Assembly (NCBI RefSeq): GCF_000819765.1
Contig: NZ_CDBT01000047.1
Coordinates: 1-64,000 of the forward strand
Direction of reading: 5' to 3'
DNA length: 64,000 bases
Source of the DNA: Aeromonas bivalvium
GTDB taxonomy: Bacteria; Pseudomonadota; Gammaproteobacteria; Enterobacterales; Aeromonadaceae
Shown: positions 19,106 to 28,991 of the stretch, piece after piece
Numbering within the stretch: the stretch's first letter is position 1
Layout: every line of letters begins with the position of its first letter
Notes under the pieces: generated by a model
Seen by the model: only the letters and a program-made list of their open reading frames with translations
Database searches by the model: none
What the model was told of the DNA's origin: nothing
Made by a program: the position numbers and the translations under genes

Positions 19106-20284
19106 TCAGCGGGACAGGTGGAAGGCCCGTTTGAGATGGCGCACGAACTCGGCATCCCGGCACAGTGTCTTGCCCGGACTGTCGGAGATCTTGGCGACCG
19201 GGCCACCGTTGCACTCCATCAGTTTGAACACGATGTTCATGGGAGTCACCCCGGGCAGGTCGCAGGTGAGCTGGGTGCCGATGCCGAAGCTGGTGTTGAT
19301 GCGGCCGCGGAAGTGGCGAAACAGCGCCACCGCCTTGTTGAGGTTGAGGCCGTCGGAGAAGACCAGCGTCTTGCCGGTGGGGTCGATGCCGAGCCGCTGA
19401 TAGTGGCTGATGGCCTTCTCCCCCCACACCACGGGATCGCCGGAGTCGTGGCGCAGGCCCTGGTAGCGGCTGGCCAGATCGAAGTCGAAGTCATGGAGGA
19501 AGGCATCCATGGTGATGCAGTCGGTCAGGGCGATGCCGAGGTGGCTGCTGAACTCGTCCAGCCAGCTGGTGAGGGCGGCGCGCTGGCTCAGGGCCAGGGG
19601 GAAGCCGAGCTGCTGGTGGGCCTGGAACCATTCGTGGGCTTGAGTGCCGACCGCGGGCAGCTGGTACTTCTGGGCCAGCTGATAGTTGCTGGTGCCGCGA
19701 AAACAGGGCAGGCGCTGCTTGAGACGACCCACCACGGCATCCTGGACGGCGTGGGAGAAGCGGCGGCGGGTCCCGAAGTCGATGAGGTGGAACTCGTCCA
19801 TCTCCGCCGGGCTCAGATCCCGCTCCAGTTTGTCTATCTTCTGGTCTAGCCGCGCCAGCGCCTGGGTCACCCCGAACTGGGGATAGCGGAAGCGGTTGCG
19901 CATCTCGCTGATGGTGGCGAGCACGGGGATCTCCCACAGGATCACGTCCTGCCAGGGCCCCTCGACCCGGACATTGATGCGACCATCCTGCTCGAACACC
20001 TTGAGCAGGGAGGCGTCCAGCGGTTTGCGGCGCAGGTGATCGAGATAGTCGGTGCCAAAGAAGGGACGCTCGGCCAGGAAGTCGGCCTCCGCCCTGCTCA
20101 GACGCAGAGAGCCGGCCAGGCGCAGCTGTTCCTCGATCTGGCCCATCATGGGCAGCAGATCTTCCTCGTTGCGGCTGTGAAACTCGGCCACCACCTCGGC
20201 ATCGGGATAGCGGTGATAGACGGCCTGCTGCATATGCAGCTTGTAGGCGTCGGTGTCGAGCAGGCTGGTGAGAATCGGCGGCAT
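19106..20284 (-). CDS. pncB: Nicotinate phosphoribosyltransferase
   Basis: A 392-aa enzyme close to E. coli PncB (400 aa). Recognisable blocks: LLDTDAYKLHMQQAVYHRYP at the N-terminus, EFHSRNEEDL, the central FRGTSNYQLA (phosphoribosyl/His region) and HDSGDPVVWG. It converts nicotinate and PRPP, with ATP stimulation, to nicotinate mononucleotide in the Preiss-Handler salvage route. It lies downstream of a nicotinamidase gene and near nrtR, so the three form an NAD-salvage locus. Its start codon is part of a 21-bp near-repeat found again 100 bp upstream (see 20286-20384). Confidence 0.95.
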   Translation of the reverse strand: MPPILTSLLDTDAYKLHMQQAVYHRYPDAEVVAEFHSRNEEDLLPMMGQIEEQLRLAGSLRLSRAEADFLAERPFFGTDYLDHLRRKPLDASLLKVFEQDGRINVRVEGPWQDVILWEIPVLATISEMRNRFRYPQFGVTQALARLDQKIDKLERDLSPAEMDEFHLIDFGTRRRFSHAVQDAVVGRLKQRLPCFRGTSNYQLAQKYQLPAVGTQAHEWFQAHQQLGFPLALSQRAALTSWLDEFSSHLGIALTDCITMDAFLHDFDFDLASRYQGLRHDSGDPVVWGEKAISHYQRLGIDPTGKTLVFSDGLNLNKAVALFRHFRGRINTSFGIGTQLTCDLPGVTPMNIVFKLMECNGGPVAKISDSPGKTLCRDAEFVRHLKRAFHLSR

Positions 20285-20285
20285 A

Positions 20286-20384
20286 TCAGGCTCCCCGCAG
20301 ACTGGTGAGCGTCATGATACGCTCCTGCTGCATAGGTAAGGTGCGGGCGCCGGCGTCGGGTTGGTGGCTGAGAATGGGCGGCAT
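20286..20384 (-). pseudogene. 32-codon frame derived from the pncB 5' end
   Basis: A small open frame begins MPPILSHQPDAG. It fills the gap between the nicotinamidase stop and the pncB start; both junctions read TGA-T-ATG. Offset by exactly 100 bp, 20321-20390 matches 20221-20290 at about 51 of 70 positions without gaps, including 21 bases with one mismatch around the start codon. PncB begins MPPILTSLLDTDA, and MQQ recurs at the same position in both. It is therefore a decayed copy of the first ~24 codons of pncB. Whether it is translated is unknown. Confidence 0.75.
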
Positions 20385-20385
20385 A

Positions 20386-21012
20386 TCAGGCATCCAGCAG
20401 GCGTTGTACATCGATCAGGGTCTGGGCCAGCTCGGCCCCGGCTTCGATCATCTGGGTGTGAGCACTGGCCACCGTATCCGGGGCTATGCCGCGGCAGGCG
20501 GCCAGATGCACTATGACCCGAAAACCGGCCTGACGCAGTTGCAGCACGCTGGTCTTGACGCAGTAGTCGGTGGCCAGGCCGCCGGCCAGTACAGTGGTGA
20601 CGCCGCGGCTGCGGAGAAACTCGATGAGGCCGGTGCTGCGTCGCCCGGCCAGATCGTGGTAGCAGGCGCCATAAGGGTGCAGGTCTGGCTCTATCCCCTT
20701 CCAGACGAAGAAGTCGTAATCGATGGGGGCGGGCAGGCCGTCGAGCAGCTCGAAGCCCGGGGTGCCGGGCACGCAGTGGCTGGGCCAGCTCAGGTCCGCA
20801 TTGGCATGGGGCAGGGGAGTGAAGGGCGGGCTTGTGGTCCAGATAGCGTTCGCCGAGTGGGCATCCTTGCTGCCGACTCGCACGCTGGCCAGAGCGGCCT
20901 GGGCATTGAGGGCGGCGACTATCTCATCCCCGCCGGGCACGGGCAGCTCCTGCGGGCAGAGGGGGGTGAATCCCTTCTGCGCGTCTATATCCAGGCTGGC
21001 GATGATTCCCAT
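20386..21012 (-). CDS. pncA: Nicotinamidase (isochorismatase-like hydrolase)
   Basis: A 208-aa cysteine hydrolase. Likely catalytic triad: D10 (LDIDAQKGF), K105 (VWKGIEPD) and C151 (ATDYCVKTSV). The metal-site motif KDAHS contains D50 and H52. It hydrolyses nicotinamide to nicotinate, the substrate of PncB, whose gene follows. The ATG at 21012 is preceded by GCAGGAG, giving a better start than the upstream codon at 21027. The 21-bp palindrome 16-36 bases upstream is a probable NrtR operator, so expression should respond to NAD status through NrtR. Confidence 0.9.
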   Translation of the reverse strand: MGIIASLDIDAQKGFTPLCPQELPVPGGDEIVAALNAQAALASVRVGSKDAHSANAIWTTSPPFTPLPHANADLSWPSHCVPGTPGFELLDGLPAPIDYDFFVWKGIEPDLHPYGACYHDLAGRRSTGLIEFLRSRGVTTVLAGGLATDYCVKTSVLQLRQAGFRVIVHLAACRGIAPDTVASAHTQMIEAGAELAQTLIDVQRLLDA

Positions 21013-21027
21013 GATTGACTCCTGCAC

Positions 21028-21048
21028 ATATTATCTATGTGATATTAT
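21028..21048. promoter_or_regulatory. Probable NrtR operator between pncA and nrtR
   Basis: An imperfect 21-bp palindrome of the form ATAnTATC-N5-GATAnTAT lies between the divergent nicotinamidase and nrtR genes. NrtR regulators bind ~21-bp palindromes next to NAD genes. It would control both the pncA-pncB unit and nrtR itself. The neighbouring TA-rich direct repeat (ATATTATCTA twice, 14 bp apart) reflects the same sequence. Confidence 0.65.
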
Positions 21049-21086
21049 CTACCAAACATTAATGGAAGGCGAGCGAGACGATCGAG

Positions 21087-21737
21087 ATGCCAAGCATGAG
21101 TCTGGACATGGTGGTGCTGCGTTTGAACGAGGAGCGGCTCGAGCTGCTCCTCGAGCCGCGCCAACGCCAGCCCTTTGCTCGTTGCTGGCAACTGCCGGCC
21201 CGACGCATCGATGAAGGTCGTGACCGGGATCTGGACGATGCCCTGCAGCGGTTGCTGGCGGAGTGGGGGCTGGGGGTCTGCTACAGCGAGCAGGTCTGCA
21301 CCCTGGGGGATCAGGAGCGGGATCCTCGCGGCTGGTCCACCACTCTGGTCTATCTGTGCCTGGTGGGGCCCGATACGGTGCCGAGCCGGGGCCGGTGGCA
21401 TCCCCTCACCGCCCTGGAGGGCCTGAGCCTGGCCTTCGACCATGCTCGCCTCATCGGCAAAGGGCTGGAGCGGCTCAAGATAAAGAGCCGCTACAGCACG
21501 CTGCCGGTGCAGCTGCTCGGCGCCGAGTTCACCCTGTCCGAACTGCAACGGGCCTACGAGATCATCTTGCAGACGCCCATGAACACGGCGGCCTTTCGCA
21601 AGCGGATCCATCGCGCCAATATCCTGGCCGACACGGGCCGCAAGCGCACCGGCAAGCAGAGGCCTGCCAGCCTCTACCGGCTCGATGCCCCGCCCTGCAT
21701 CCTGTTCGATCAGCTGATGCATGGCGCCGAGGCCTGA
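21087..21737 (+). CDS. nrtR: NrtR family transcriptional regulator of NAD metabolism (Nudix-like plus winged helix)
   Basis: A 216-aa protein. The N-terminal ~140 residues resemble a Nudix hydrolase, but the catalytic Nudix box is degenerate (no GX5EX7REUXEEXGU). The C-terminal winged helix (FTLSELQRAYEIIL, then FRKRIHRANIL) is typical of NrtR. NrtR proteins bind ADP-ribose or other NAD-related ligands in the Nudix fold and repress NAD salvage and synthesis genes. Being divergent from pncA-pncB with a palindrome between them fits that role. The frame begins upstream; MPSMSLDMVVLRL at 21087 is the likely start. Confidence 0.9.
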   Translation: MPSMSLDMVVLRLNEERLELLLEPRQRQPFARCWQLPARRIDEGRDRDLDDALQRLLAEWGLGVCYSEQVCTLGDQERDPRGWSTTLVYLCLVGPDTVPSRGRWHPLTALEGLSLAFDHARLIGKGLERLKIKSRYSTLPVQLLGAEFTLSELQRAYEIILQTPMNTAAFRKRIHRANILADTGRKRTGKQRPASLYRLDAPPCILFDQLMHGAEA

Positions 21738-21803
21738 GGCCGCACCGTGATGGAGAAAGGTGCCGGGGCCATGGGGCGCCATCAACCGACTGGAGGTCGA
21801 ATC

Positions 21804-22298
21804 ATGAAGGAAGCAAGACCCACTCAGGCCAGGGTGCTGGTCAGCGCCTGCCTGCTGGGACAACCGGTGCGCTATGACGGCCAGAGCAAGGGGATCGTCA
21901 GCGACTGGTTGGTGGCGCTGGGAGCCGAGGGGCGGGCGCTGGCCTTCTGCCCCGAGGTGGCAGGGGGCCTGCCCACGCCGCGCCCGCCCGCCGAGCGGCA
22001 GGGGGAGAGGGTGATCACAGTGACAGGGCTCGATGTCACCCCGGAGTTCGACCATGGCGCCGAGCTGGCCCTGGCGCTCTGCCGGCGCGAGGGGATCCGC
22101 TTCGCCCTGCTCAAGGAAGGGAGTCCCTCCTGCGGCAGCGGCCGCATCTACAACGGCCGCTTCGAGGGCGTCTCCATGGTAGGGGAGGGCAAGACCACGG
22201 CTCTGCTGCGCCGTCACGACATTCAGGTGTTCAGCGAGGATCAGTTGCCCGAGCTGGCATCGGCGCTCGCTTTGGCGGCCACCGCAGCGGGCTCCTGA
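21804..22298 (+). CDS. DUF523 domain protein
   Basis: A 164-aa protein with the DUF523 hallmarks VLVSACLLGQPVRYDG, CPEVAGGLPTPRPPAE and ALLKEGSPSCGSG, including the conserved cysteines of SACLLG, FCPE and SCGS. Function is not established; the cysteine pattern suggests metal or Fe-S binding. The start at 21804 follows TGGAGG; the longer frame from 21747 is less likely. It is on the same strand as nrtR, 66 bp downstream. Its last 58 bp overlap the 3' end of the converging acyltransferase gene. Confidence 0.88.
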   Translation: MKEARPTQARVLVSACLLGQPVRYDGQSKGIVSDWLVALGAEGRALAFCPEVAGGLPTPRPPAERQGERVITVTGLDVTPEFDHGAELALALCRREGIRFALLKEGSPSCGSGRIYNGRFEGVSMVGEGKTTALLRRHDIQVFSEDQLPELASALALAATAAGS

Positions 22299-23188
22299 GC
22301 TCGCTGCCACTCTTCCAGCACGTCGTCCTTCTCCTGCCAGCGCTGGTTCAGCCATGCCTGAAAACCGCGCTTGAACTGCTTGTCGTTGAAGTAGTCCCCC
22401 ACCAGTGCCTCATCCACCGGCCACTCCTCGATGCGCACCTGAATGCGCTTCATGCGCCCCATCAGAACATCCTTGAACGGCGTCTCCTGGTTGTCGGGAT
22501 AGTTGATGGTGACGTTGATCAGGCCGTCGAACTGATCGCCCATGGCTGCCAGCGTGAAGGCCAGACCTGCCGCCTTGGGGGGCATCAGGTGGCGAAAGCG
22601 CGAGCGGGAAGCGTCGCGCTTCGCCTCGGTGAAGCGGGTCCCCTCCACGAAGTTGATGACGGTGGTGGGGATGTGGCGAAACTGCTCGCAGGCATTGCGG
22701 GTGGTCTCGATATCCTTGCCGCGCAGGTGCGGGTTCTTCAGCAAGAATTCCCGTGAGTAACGGCGCATGAAGGGCATGTCGAGCCCCCAGCAGGCGAGCC
22801 CCAGCAGCGGTATGTAGATGAGCTCGTACTTCATGAAGAACTTGGGCACCGGCAATCGGTCGCGAAACAGGTGTCCCAGCACCACTATGTCGGCCCAGCT
22901 CATGTGGTTGCTGATGATGAGATACCAGCCATCCTTGCGCAGCCGGGTCTCATCCTCGAGCTGCCAGTCGATGCGGGTGGTGAGGCGGATAACCAGGGCG
23001 TTGCAACCCAGCCACAGCCTCATGAAGCGGTTGTTAAGGCGGCTGCAGGCGCGGCCGAAGGCCGGGATGGGCAGCAGCAGTTTGGCCAGGGAGACCAGCA
23101 GGATCAGGCTGGCGCACAAGGCGGTGAAAAGGATGGTCAGGCCCGCGCTGATGAGCAGCACCAGGGGGCCGGGGAGCAGGCTTAGCAT
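22241..23188 (-). CDS. Lysophospholipid acyltransferase family protein (YihG-like, copy 2)
   Basis: A 315-aa membrane-associated PlsC-type acyltransferase. Two N-terminal hydrophobic segments (about 5-35) are followed by the catalytic HX4D motif NHMSWAD (H95, D100) and the acceptor motif VEGTRF near residue 180. It is a close paralogue of the adjacent upstream gene (23198-24097), with HX4D at identical positions. E. coli YihG is the nearest named homologue. It should acylate lysophosphatidate or a related lysophospholipid at the inner membrane; the acyl-chain preference is not visible. The C-terminal alanine-rich tail overlaps the converging DUF523 gene by 58 bp. Confidence 0.88.
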   Translation of the reverse strand: MLSLLPGPLVLLISAGLTILFTALCASLILLVSLAKLLLPIPAFGRACSRLNNRFMRLWLGCNALVIRLTTRIDWQLEDETRLRKDGWYLIISNHMSWADIVVLGHLFRDRLPVPKFFMKYELIYIPLLGLACWGLDMPFMRRYSREFLLKNPHLRGKDIETTRNACEQFRHIPTTVINFVEGTRFTEAKRDASRSRFRHLMPPKAAGLAFTLAAMGDQFDGLINVTINYPDNQETPFKDVLMGRMKRIQVRIEEWPVDEALVGDYFNDKQFKRGFQAWLNQRWQEKDDVLEEWQRAQEPAAVAAKASADASSGN

Positions 23189-23197
23189 GGGCGTCGT

Positions 23198-24097
23198 TTA
23201 CCGCGTCTTGTCCGCCAGCAGCTGGGTCAGGGTCTGATCCTTCTCGCGCCAGATCCCGTTCAGCCACTGCTGAAACCCCTGCTGGAACTCGGGGTTATTG
23301 AAGTAGTCCCCCACCAGATGAGGCTCTATGGGCAGGAAGCGTACCCTGACCCGAATGGTCTCAACCCGCCCGCACATGAAGTCCCAGAAACTCGGTATCC
23401 CCCCCGGATAGCCTATGGTCACGTCGACCAGCTGGTGCAACTTGCCGCCCATGGCCGCCAGGGTGAAGGCGATGCCGCCGGCCCTGGGGTGCAGGAGGTG
23501 GCGATAGGGGGCACCCTGTTTGTCATGCTTGTGGGCGGTGAAGCGGGTGCCCTCGACGAAGTTCATCACACTCACCGGAATGTGGCGGAACTTGGCACAG
23601 GCCTGCCGGGTTGTTTCTATGTCTTTTCCTCTCAGATGTGGCTTTTTTTCCAGCAATTTTCTCGAATATCGCCGCATGAAGGGGAAGTCCAGCGCCCACC
23701 AGGCCAGTCCGAGAAAGGGCACCCAGATCAGCTCTTTTTTCAGGAAAAATTTCAGGAAGGGGATCTGCCCATTGAACACCCTCTGCAGCACCAGGATGTC
23801 GACCCAGGACTGGTGGTTGGCGATCACCATATACCATTGCTGCAGGCTGGCCTTGTCCAGCCCTGTTACCTCGAATCGGGTTTGGCTGAGGCTCTGCTGA
23901 ACCAGGTTGTTGAACCGGATCCAGTGACCGGCGCAGCCATCGAGCAAGGCGGTGCATCCCCTGCGCCAGGGGGTGAGCGGCACCATCAGCTTGAGCAGGG
24001 CCAGCAACAGCACGGGGATGAACCAGAACAGGGTATTGATGAAATAGAGCAGGGTCGAGAGGCTGCCGCGCAGTCGCTCTATCAGCTTGTTTTGCAT
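23198..24097 (-). CDS. Lysophospholipid acyltransferase family protein (YihG-like, copy 1)
   Basis: A 299-aa PlsC-type acyltransferase, paralogous to the next gene. N-terminal membrane segment (LLYFINTLFWFIPVLLLALL), catalytic NHQSWVD (H95, D100) and NFVEGTRF. The intergenic gap to copy 2 is nine bases, so the two are cotranscribed. The tandem pair looks like an old whole-gene duplication, since the proteins have diverged clearly outside the motifs. Probable role in remodelling phosphatidic acid or phospholipid acyl chains. Confidence 0.88.
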   Translation of the reverse strand: MQNKLIERLRGSLSTLLYFINTLFWFIPVLLLALLKLMVPLTPWRRGCTALLDGCAGHWIRFNNLVQQSLSQTRFEVTGLDKASLQQWYMVIANHQSWVDILVLQRVFNGQIPFLKFFLKKELIWVPFLGLAWWALDFPFMRRYSRKLLEKKPHLRGKDIETTRQACAKFRHIPVSVMNFVEGTRFTAHKHDKQGAPYRHLLHPRAGGIAFTLAAMGGKLHQLVDVTIGYPGGIPSFWDFMCGRVETIRVRVRFLPIEPHLVGDYFNNPEFQQGFQQWLNGIWREKDQTLTQLLADKTR

Positions 24098-24217
24098 GGG
24101 GTCGCGTCCGTCTTGCCGACTAGGGTGTGATTAAGTGGTCAGATGTGTGTCCATGTTAGCAGCCGAGTCGGGCCAAGACCAAGGGGGAGCGAGCCTTGGG
24201 TTGGCACCACGACGGGT

Positions 24218-25732
24218 TCAACCGCTGCGCAACCGGCTGAGGAGCCTGTCCATGGCGCGATAGCCCAGGGCCTCGACCAGGTGCCCCTTTTCTATGTCCG
24301 CCTTGCCCGCCAGATCGGCCAGGGTACGGGACACCCGCAGGATGCGGTGCCAGGCCCGGATGCTGAGACCTAGCCGCTGGATTGCCGTCTCGAGAAACTC
24401 GGCATCCTGCGGCGATAATCTGCAAACCTCCTCGATTTCTCGGCTATCGAGCAGGTTGTTGAGCTTGCCATTGCGGCTCAGCATGCGTTCACGGGCGGCC
24501 AGGACCCGTTCGCGGATCTGAGCGCTCGACTCCCCCCGCTGCGCCTTGCCGGTCAGGCTGCCCTTGGGCAGCAGCGGCACCTCCACCGTCAGGTCGAATC
24601 GGTCGAGGAAGGGGCCGGAGAGCCTGCCAAGATAACGCAGTATCTGATCCGGGCTGGCCCGGCTCATGCCGTCGCCGAAATGGCCGCAGGGGCTGGGATT
24701 CATGGCGCCGATGAGCTGGAAGCGGGCGGGGAAATCCACCTGGCGGGCTGCCCGGCTGATGGTGATGTGGCCTGTCTCCAGCGGCTCGCGCAAGGCGTCG
24801 AGCACCTTGCGTTCGAATTCAGGCAACTCGTCGAGAAACAGCACGCCGTTGTGGGCCAAGGAGATCTCCCCTGGTCTCGGATGGCTGCCGCCGCCCACCA
24901 GAGCCACCGCAGAGGCGCTGTGGTGGGGCGTGCGATAGGGCCTGTGATGCCAGTGACCGGCGCGGGGAGTGAGGCCGCCGATGGAGTGGATGGCGGCGGT
25001 CTGCTGCGCCTCCTGTTCGCTCAGCGGTGGCAAGATGCCGGGCAGGCGACTGGCCAGCATGCTCTTGCCGGTGCCGGGCGGGCCGATGAACAGCAGGTTG
25101 TGGCTGCCGGCGGCGGCGATCTCCAGCGCCCGCTTGGCCTGGGACTGGCCGATCACATCCTGCAGATCGGCCACCAGACGTTCCTCGCTATCCGGCTGGG
25201 AGAGGGGCAGGGGCAGCTCGTACTGGCCCGCCAGCCAGGCGGTCACCGCCAGCAGCTGGTGGGCACAGCGCACTTCGGCATCCTGGATGAGGGCGGCTTC
25301 GGCGCCGTTGGCACTGGGCACCAGCAGGGTGCGGCCGACATCGCGGCAGGCGAGCACCGCGGGCAGCACGCCCTGGATGGGGCGGATCTCGCCGGTCAGG
25401 GCCAGCTCGCCCAAAAATTCATGATCCAGCAGGTATGTTGCCGGTATCTGCTTGGATGCGGCGAGAATGCCGATGGCGATGGCCAGATCGAAACGCCCTC
25501 CCTCCTTGGGCAGATCGGCGGGAGCGAGATTGACGGTGATGCGCTTGGAGGGGAACTCGAAGTTGCCGTTGAGCAGGGCGCTGCGCACCCTGTCCCGCGA
25601 CTCCTTCACCGAGGTTTCCGGCAGGCCCACCATGTTGAAGGCGGGCAGGCCGTTGGAGAGGTGTACCTCCACCGTGACTTGCGGTGCCTGGATCCCCAGG
25701 CTGGCACGGCTATAAACCACAGCTAATGACAT
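24218..25732 (-). CDS. yifB: YifB/ComM family Mg-chelatase-like AAA+ ATPase
   Basis: About 504 aa with the full YifB layout: N-terminal Lon-like fold (VYSRASLGIQAPQVTVEVHL), Walker A GPPGTGKSM near residue 215, Walker B GVLFLDELPEFER, sensor motif AMNPSPCGHFGDG, and a C-terminal lid domain. The competence homologue ComM is a hexameric helicase that promotes branch migration during natural transformation. Divergent position next to ilvL-ilvG is shared with E. coli. I use the ATG at 25732 (MSLAVVYSR), the family start; an in-frame codon lies at 25741. Confidence 0.93.
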   Translation of the reverse strand: MSLAVVYSRASLGIQAPQVTVEVHLSNGLPAFNMVGLPETSVKESRDRVRSALLNGNFEFPSKRITVNLAPADLPKEGGRFDLAIAIGILAASKQIPATYLLDHEFLGELALTGEIRPIQGVLPAVLACRDVGRTLLVPSANGAEAALIQDAEVRCAHQLLAVTAWLAGQYELPLPLSQPDSEERLVADLQDVIGQSQAKRALEIAAAGSHNLLFIGPPGTGKSMLASRLPGILPPLSEQEAQQTAAIHSIGGLTPRAGHWHHRPYRTPHHSASAVALVGGGSHPRPGEISLAHNGVLFLDELPEFERKVLDALREPLETGHITISRAARQVDFPARFQLIGAMNPSPCGHFGDGMSRASPDQILRYLGRLSGPFLDRFDLTVEVPLLPKGSLTGKAQRGESSAQIRERVLAARERMLSRNGKLNNLLDSREIEEVCRLSPQDAEFLETAIQRLGLSIRAWHRILRVSRTLADLAGKADIEKGHLVEALGYRAMDRLLSRLRSG

Positions 25733-25931
25733 AAACCCCATCCTTGAGTTGAGTTATGTTCTGACTAACTGCAATTTGTCAGTTTTTTATGCCAGCCCTA
25801 TTCGGCTGACATAGTTAAAATTAGTGGCTTGTAATGTAATAAATGCTTGCCTGATAAAAACCATCATGCTAGTTCTAATAGCCATTCGCGGTGCAAACCG
25901 CCTCAATTTCACAGGATTTCCGGTTGTAACT
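25733..25931. promoter_or_regulatory. Divergent promoter region yifB / ilvL
   Basis: AT-rich 199-bp region between divergent yifB and the ilv leader. A possible plus-strand promoter is TTGCCT (25847-25852) with TAGTTC (25870-25875) 17 bp further on, but neither hexamer is good. No operator could be assigned. Confidence 0.4.
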
Positions 25932-26030
25932 ATGAACATGGCCTCCCGTTTCGTCAGCATTATTGTGGTCCTAGTGGTGATTATTATCACACCGCTCGGG
26001 GCTCGTTTGGCTGCACGGAACAAGGGATAG
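25932..26030 (+). CDS. ilvL: ilv operon leader peptide
   Basis: A 32-codon frame, the same length as E. coli IlvL and similar to it, with a run VSIIVVLVVIII rich in Ile, Val and Leu. Slow translation of this run when branched-chain aminoacyl-tRNAs are scarce would prevent formation of the terminator at 26062-26093. The RBS is weak. An in-frame ATG at 25938 is an alternative start. The frame is open from 25824, but only this portion has leader character. Confidence 0.88.
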   Translation: MNMASRFVSIIVVLVVIIITPLGARLAARNKG

Positions 26031-26061
26031 ACCCACCACCGGACAGAACGAAACAAGACGA

Positions 26062-26093
26062 CCCCCGAGCCTCACGGCCCGGGGGTTTTTTTT
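26062..26093 (+). terminator. ilvGMEDA attenuator terminator
   Basis: A GC-rich stem CCCCCGaGCC / GGCcCGGGGG (26062-26071 and 26076-26085, one mismatch) with a TCAC loop and eight T residues. It lies between ilvL and ilvG and is the expected attenuator. Confidence 0.9.
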
Positions 26094-26117
26094 CGACCAG
26101 GGAACAGGATTGTTGAC

Positions 26118-27775
<1,658 letters not shown>

Positions 27776-27779
<4 letters not shown>

Positions 27780-28039
27780 ACCAGCACAGTCAGCATCAGC
27801 ACACCCTGCGGATCCACGCCCAGTCCAGACCCGAAGTGATGGAGCGGGTGTTGCGGGTGGTGCGCCACCGCGGCTTCGCTCTCAATGCCCTGCATATGGA
27901 GCAGGATTGCCAACAGCTGCGGATCACGGTTACTGTCGAGTCGGTGCGTCCCATCCAGCAGTTGTGGAGCCAGCTGGTCAAGCTGGTGGATGTCTCCCGG
28001 GTCGATGCACTGGAACAGCAACCCCGGATCAGCGCTTAA
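27776..28039 (+). CDS. ilvM: Acetolactate synthase isozyme II, small (regulatory) subunit
   Basis: An 87-aa ACT-domain protein ([20 protein letters not shown]...), the same length as E. coli IlvM. It is needed for full activity of the IlvG catalytic subunit; isozyme II small subunits confer little valine inhibition. It starts at 27776, overlapping the ilvG stop by ATGA. The same frame is open upstream inside ilvG, but that part is a shadow. Confidence 0.94.
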
Positions 28040-28051
28040 GGAGCAAAGCCA

Positions 28052-28984
28052 ATGTCACAGCCTTCACATCCGCAATACATCTGGTTCAACGGCAAACTGG
28101 TGCCCTGGCAGGATGCCCAGGTGCACGTCATGAGCCACGCCCTGCACTACGGCTCCTCGGTGTTCGAGGGGGTGCGCGCCTACGACACCCCCAGGGGGAC
28201 CTGCATCTTCCGCCTGCAGGAGCACACCCGCCGCCTGTTCGATTCCGCCAGGATCTACTGGATGGACGTGCCCTACAGCGAGGCCGAGGTCAACGATGCC
28301 TGCCGCGCCGTGGTGCGCGAGAACGGCCTCAAGAGCGGCTATCTGCGCCCGCTGGCCTTTGTCGGCAACGTGGGGCTGGGGCTGCACCCGCCGCTGGATG
28401 CCAAGGCGGATCTGATCGTTGCGGCCCTGCCCTGGGGCGCCTATCTCGGCGAAGAGGGGCTGAAAAACGGGGTGGATGTCTGCGTCACCTCCTGGAGCCG
28501 GCTCGCCCCCAACACCATACCCACAGGCGCCAAGGCGGGCGGCAACTACCTCTCTTCCCAGCTCATCAGTCGCGAGGCCAAGCGTAACGGCTTCGCCGAG
28601 GGGCTGGCGCTGGATGTGAACGGCTACCTGAGCGAAGGGGCGGGGGAGAACCTCTTCCTGGTGAAGAACGGCGTGCTGTTCACCCCGCCCGCCACCGCCG
28701 CCATCCTGCCCGGCATCACCCGCGACACCAGCATGACCCTCGCCCGCGATCTCGGTTACGAGGTGCGCGAGCAGGCGCTGCCCCGTGAGGCTCTGTACGT
28801 CGCGGACGAGATCTTCATGACCGGTACGGCCGCCGAGGTGACTCCGGTGCGCTCGGTGGACCGGATGAAGGTGGGCGCAGGCAGCCGGGGCCCCGTGACC
28901 GAGCAGCTGCAGAACGCCTTCTTCGGCCTGTTCAACGGCAAGACCGAGGACAAGTGGGGCTGGCTGACCCCAGTCAACGACTGA
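28052..28984 (+). CDS. ilvE: Branched-chain amino acid aminotransferase
   Basis: A 310-aa fold-type IV PLP enzyme (E. coli 309 aa). Blocks: HALHYGSSVFEGVRAYDTP, the PLP-lysine segment AKAGGNYLSSQLISREAK and GYLSEGAGENLFLVKNG. It catalyses the final glutamate-dependent transamination for Ile, Leu and Val. It sits 12 bases after ilvM. A 146-bp gap with two hairpins separates it from ilvD. Confidence 0.96.
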   Translation: MSQPSHPQYIWFNGKLVPWQDAQVHVMSHALHYGSSVFEGVRAYDTPRGTCIFRLQEHTRRLFDSARIYWMDVPYSEAEVNDACRAVVRENGLKSGYLRPLAFVGNVGLGLHPPLDAKADLIVAALPWGAYLGEEGLKNGVDVCVTSWSRLAPNTIPTGAKAGGNYLSSQLISREAKRNGFAEGLALDVNGYLSEGAGENLFLVKNGVLFTPPATAAILPGITRDTSMTLARDLGYEVREQALPREALYVADEIFMTGTAAEVTPVRSVDRMKVGAGSRGPVTEQLQNAFFGLFNGKTEDKWGWLTPVND

Positions 28985-28991
28985 TGAGAGA

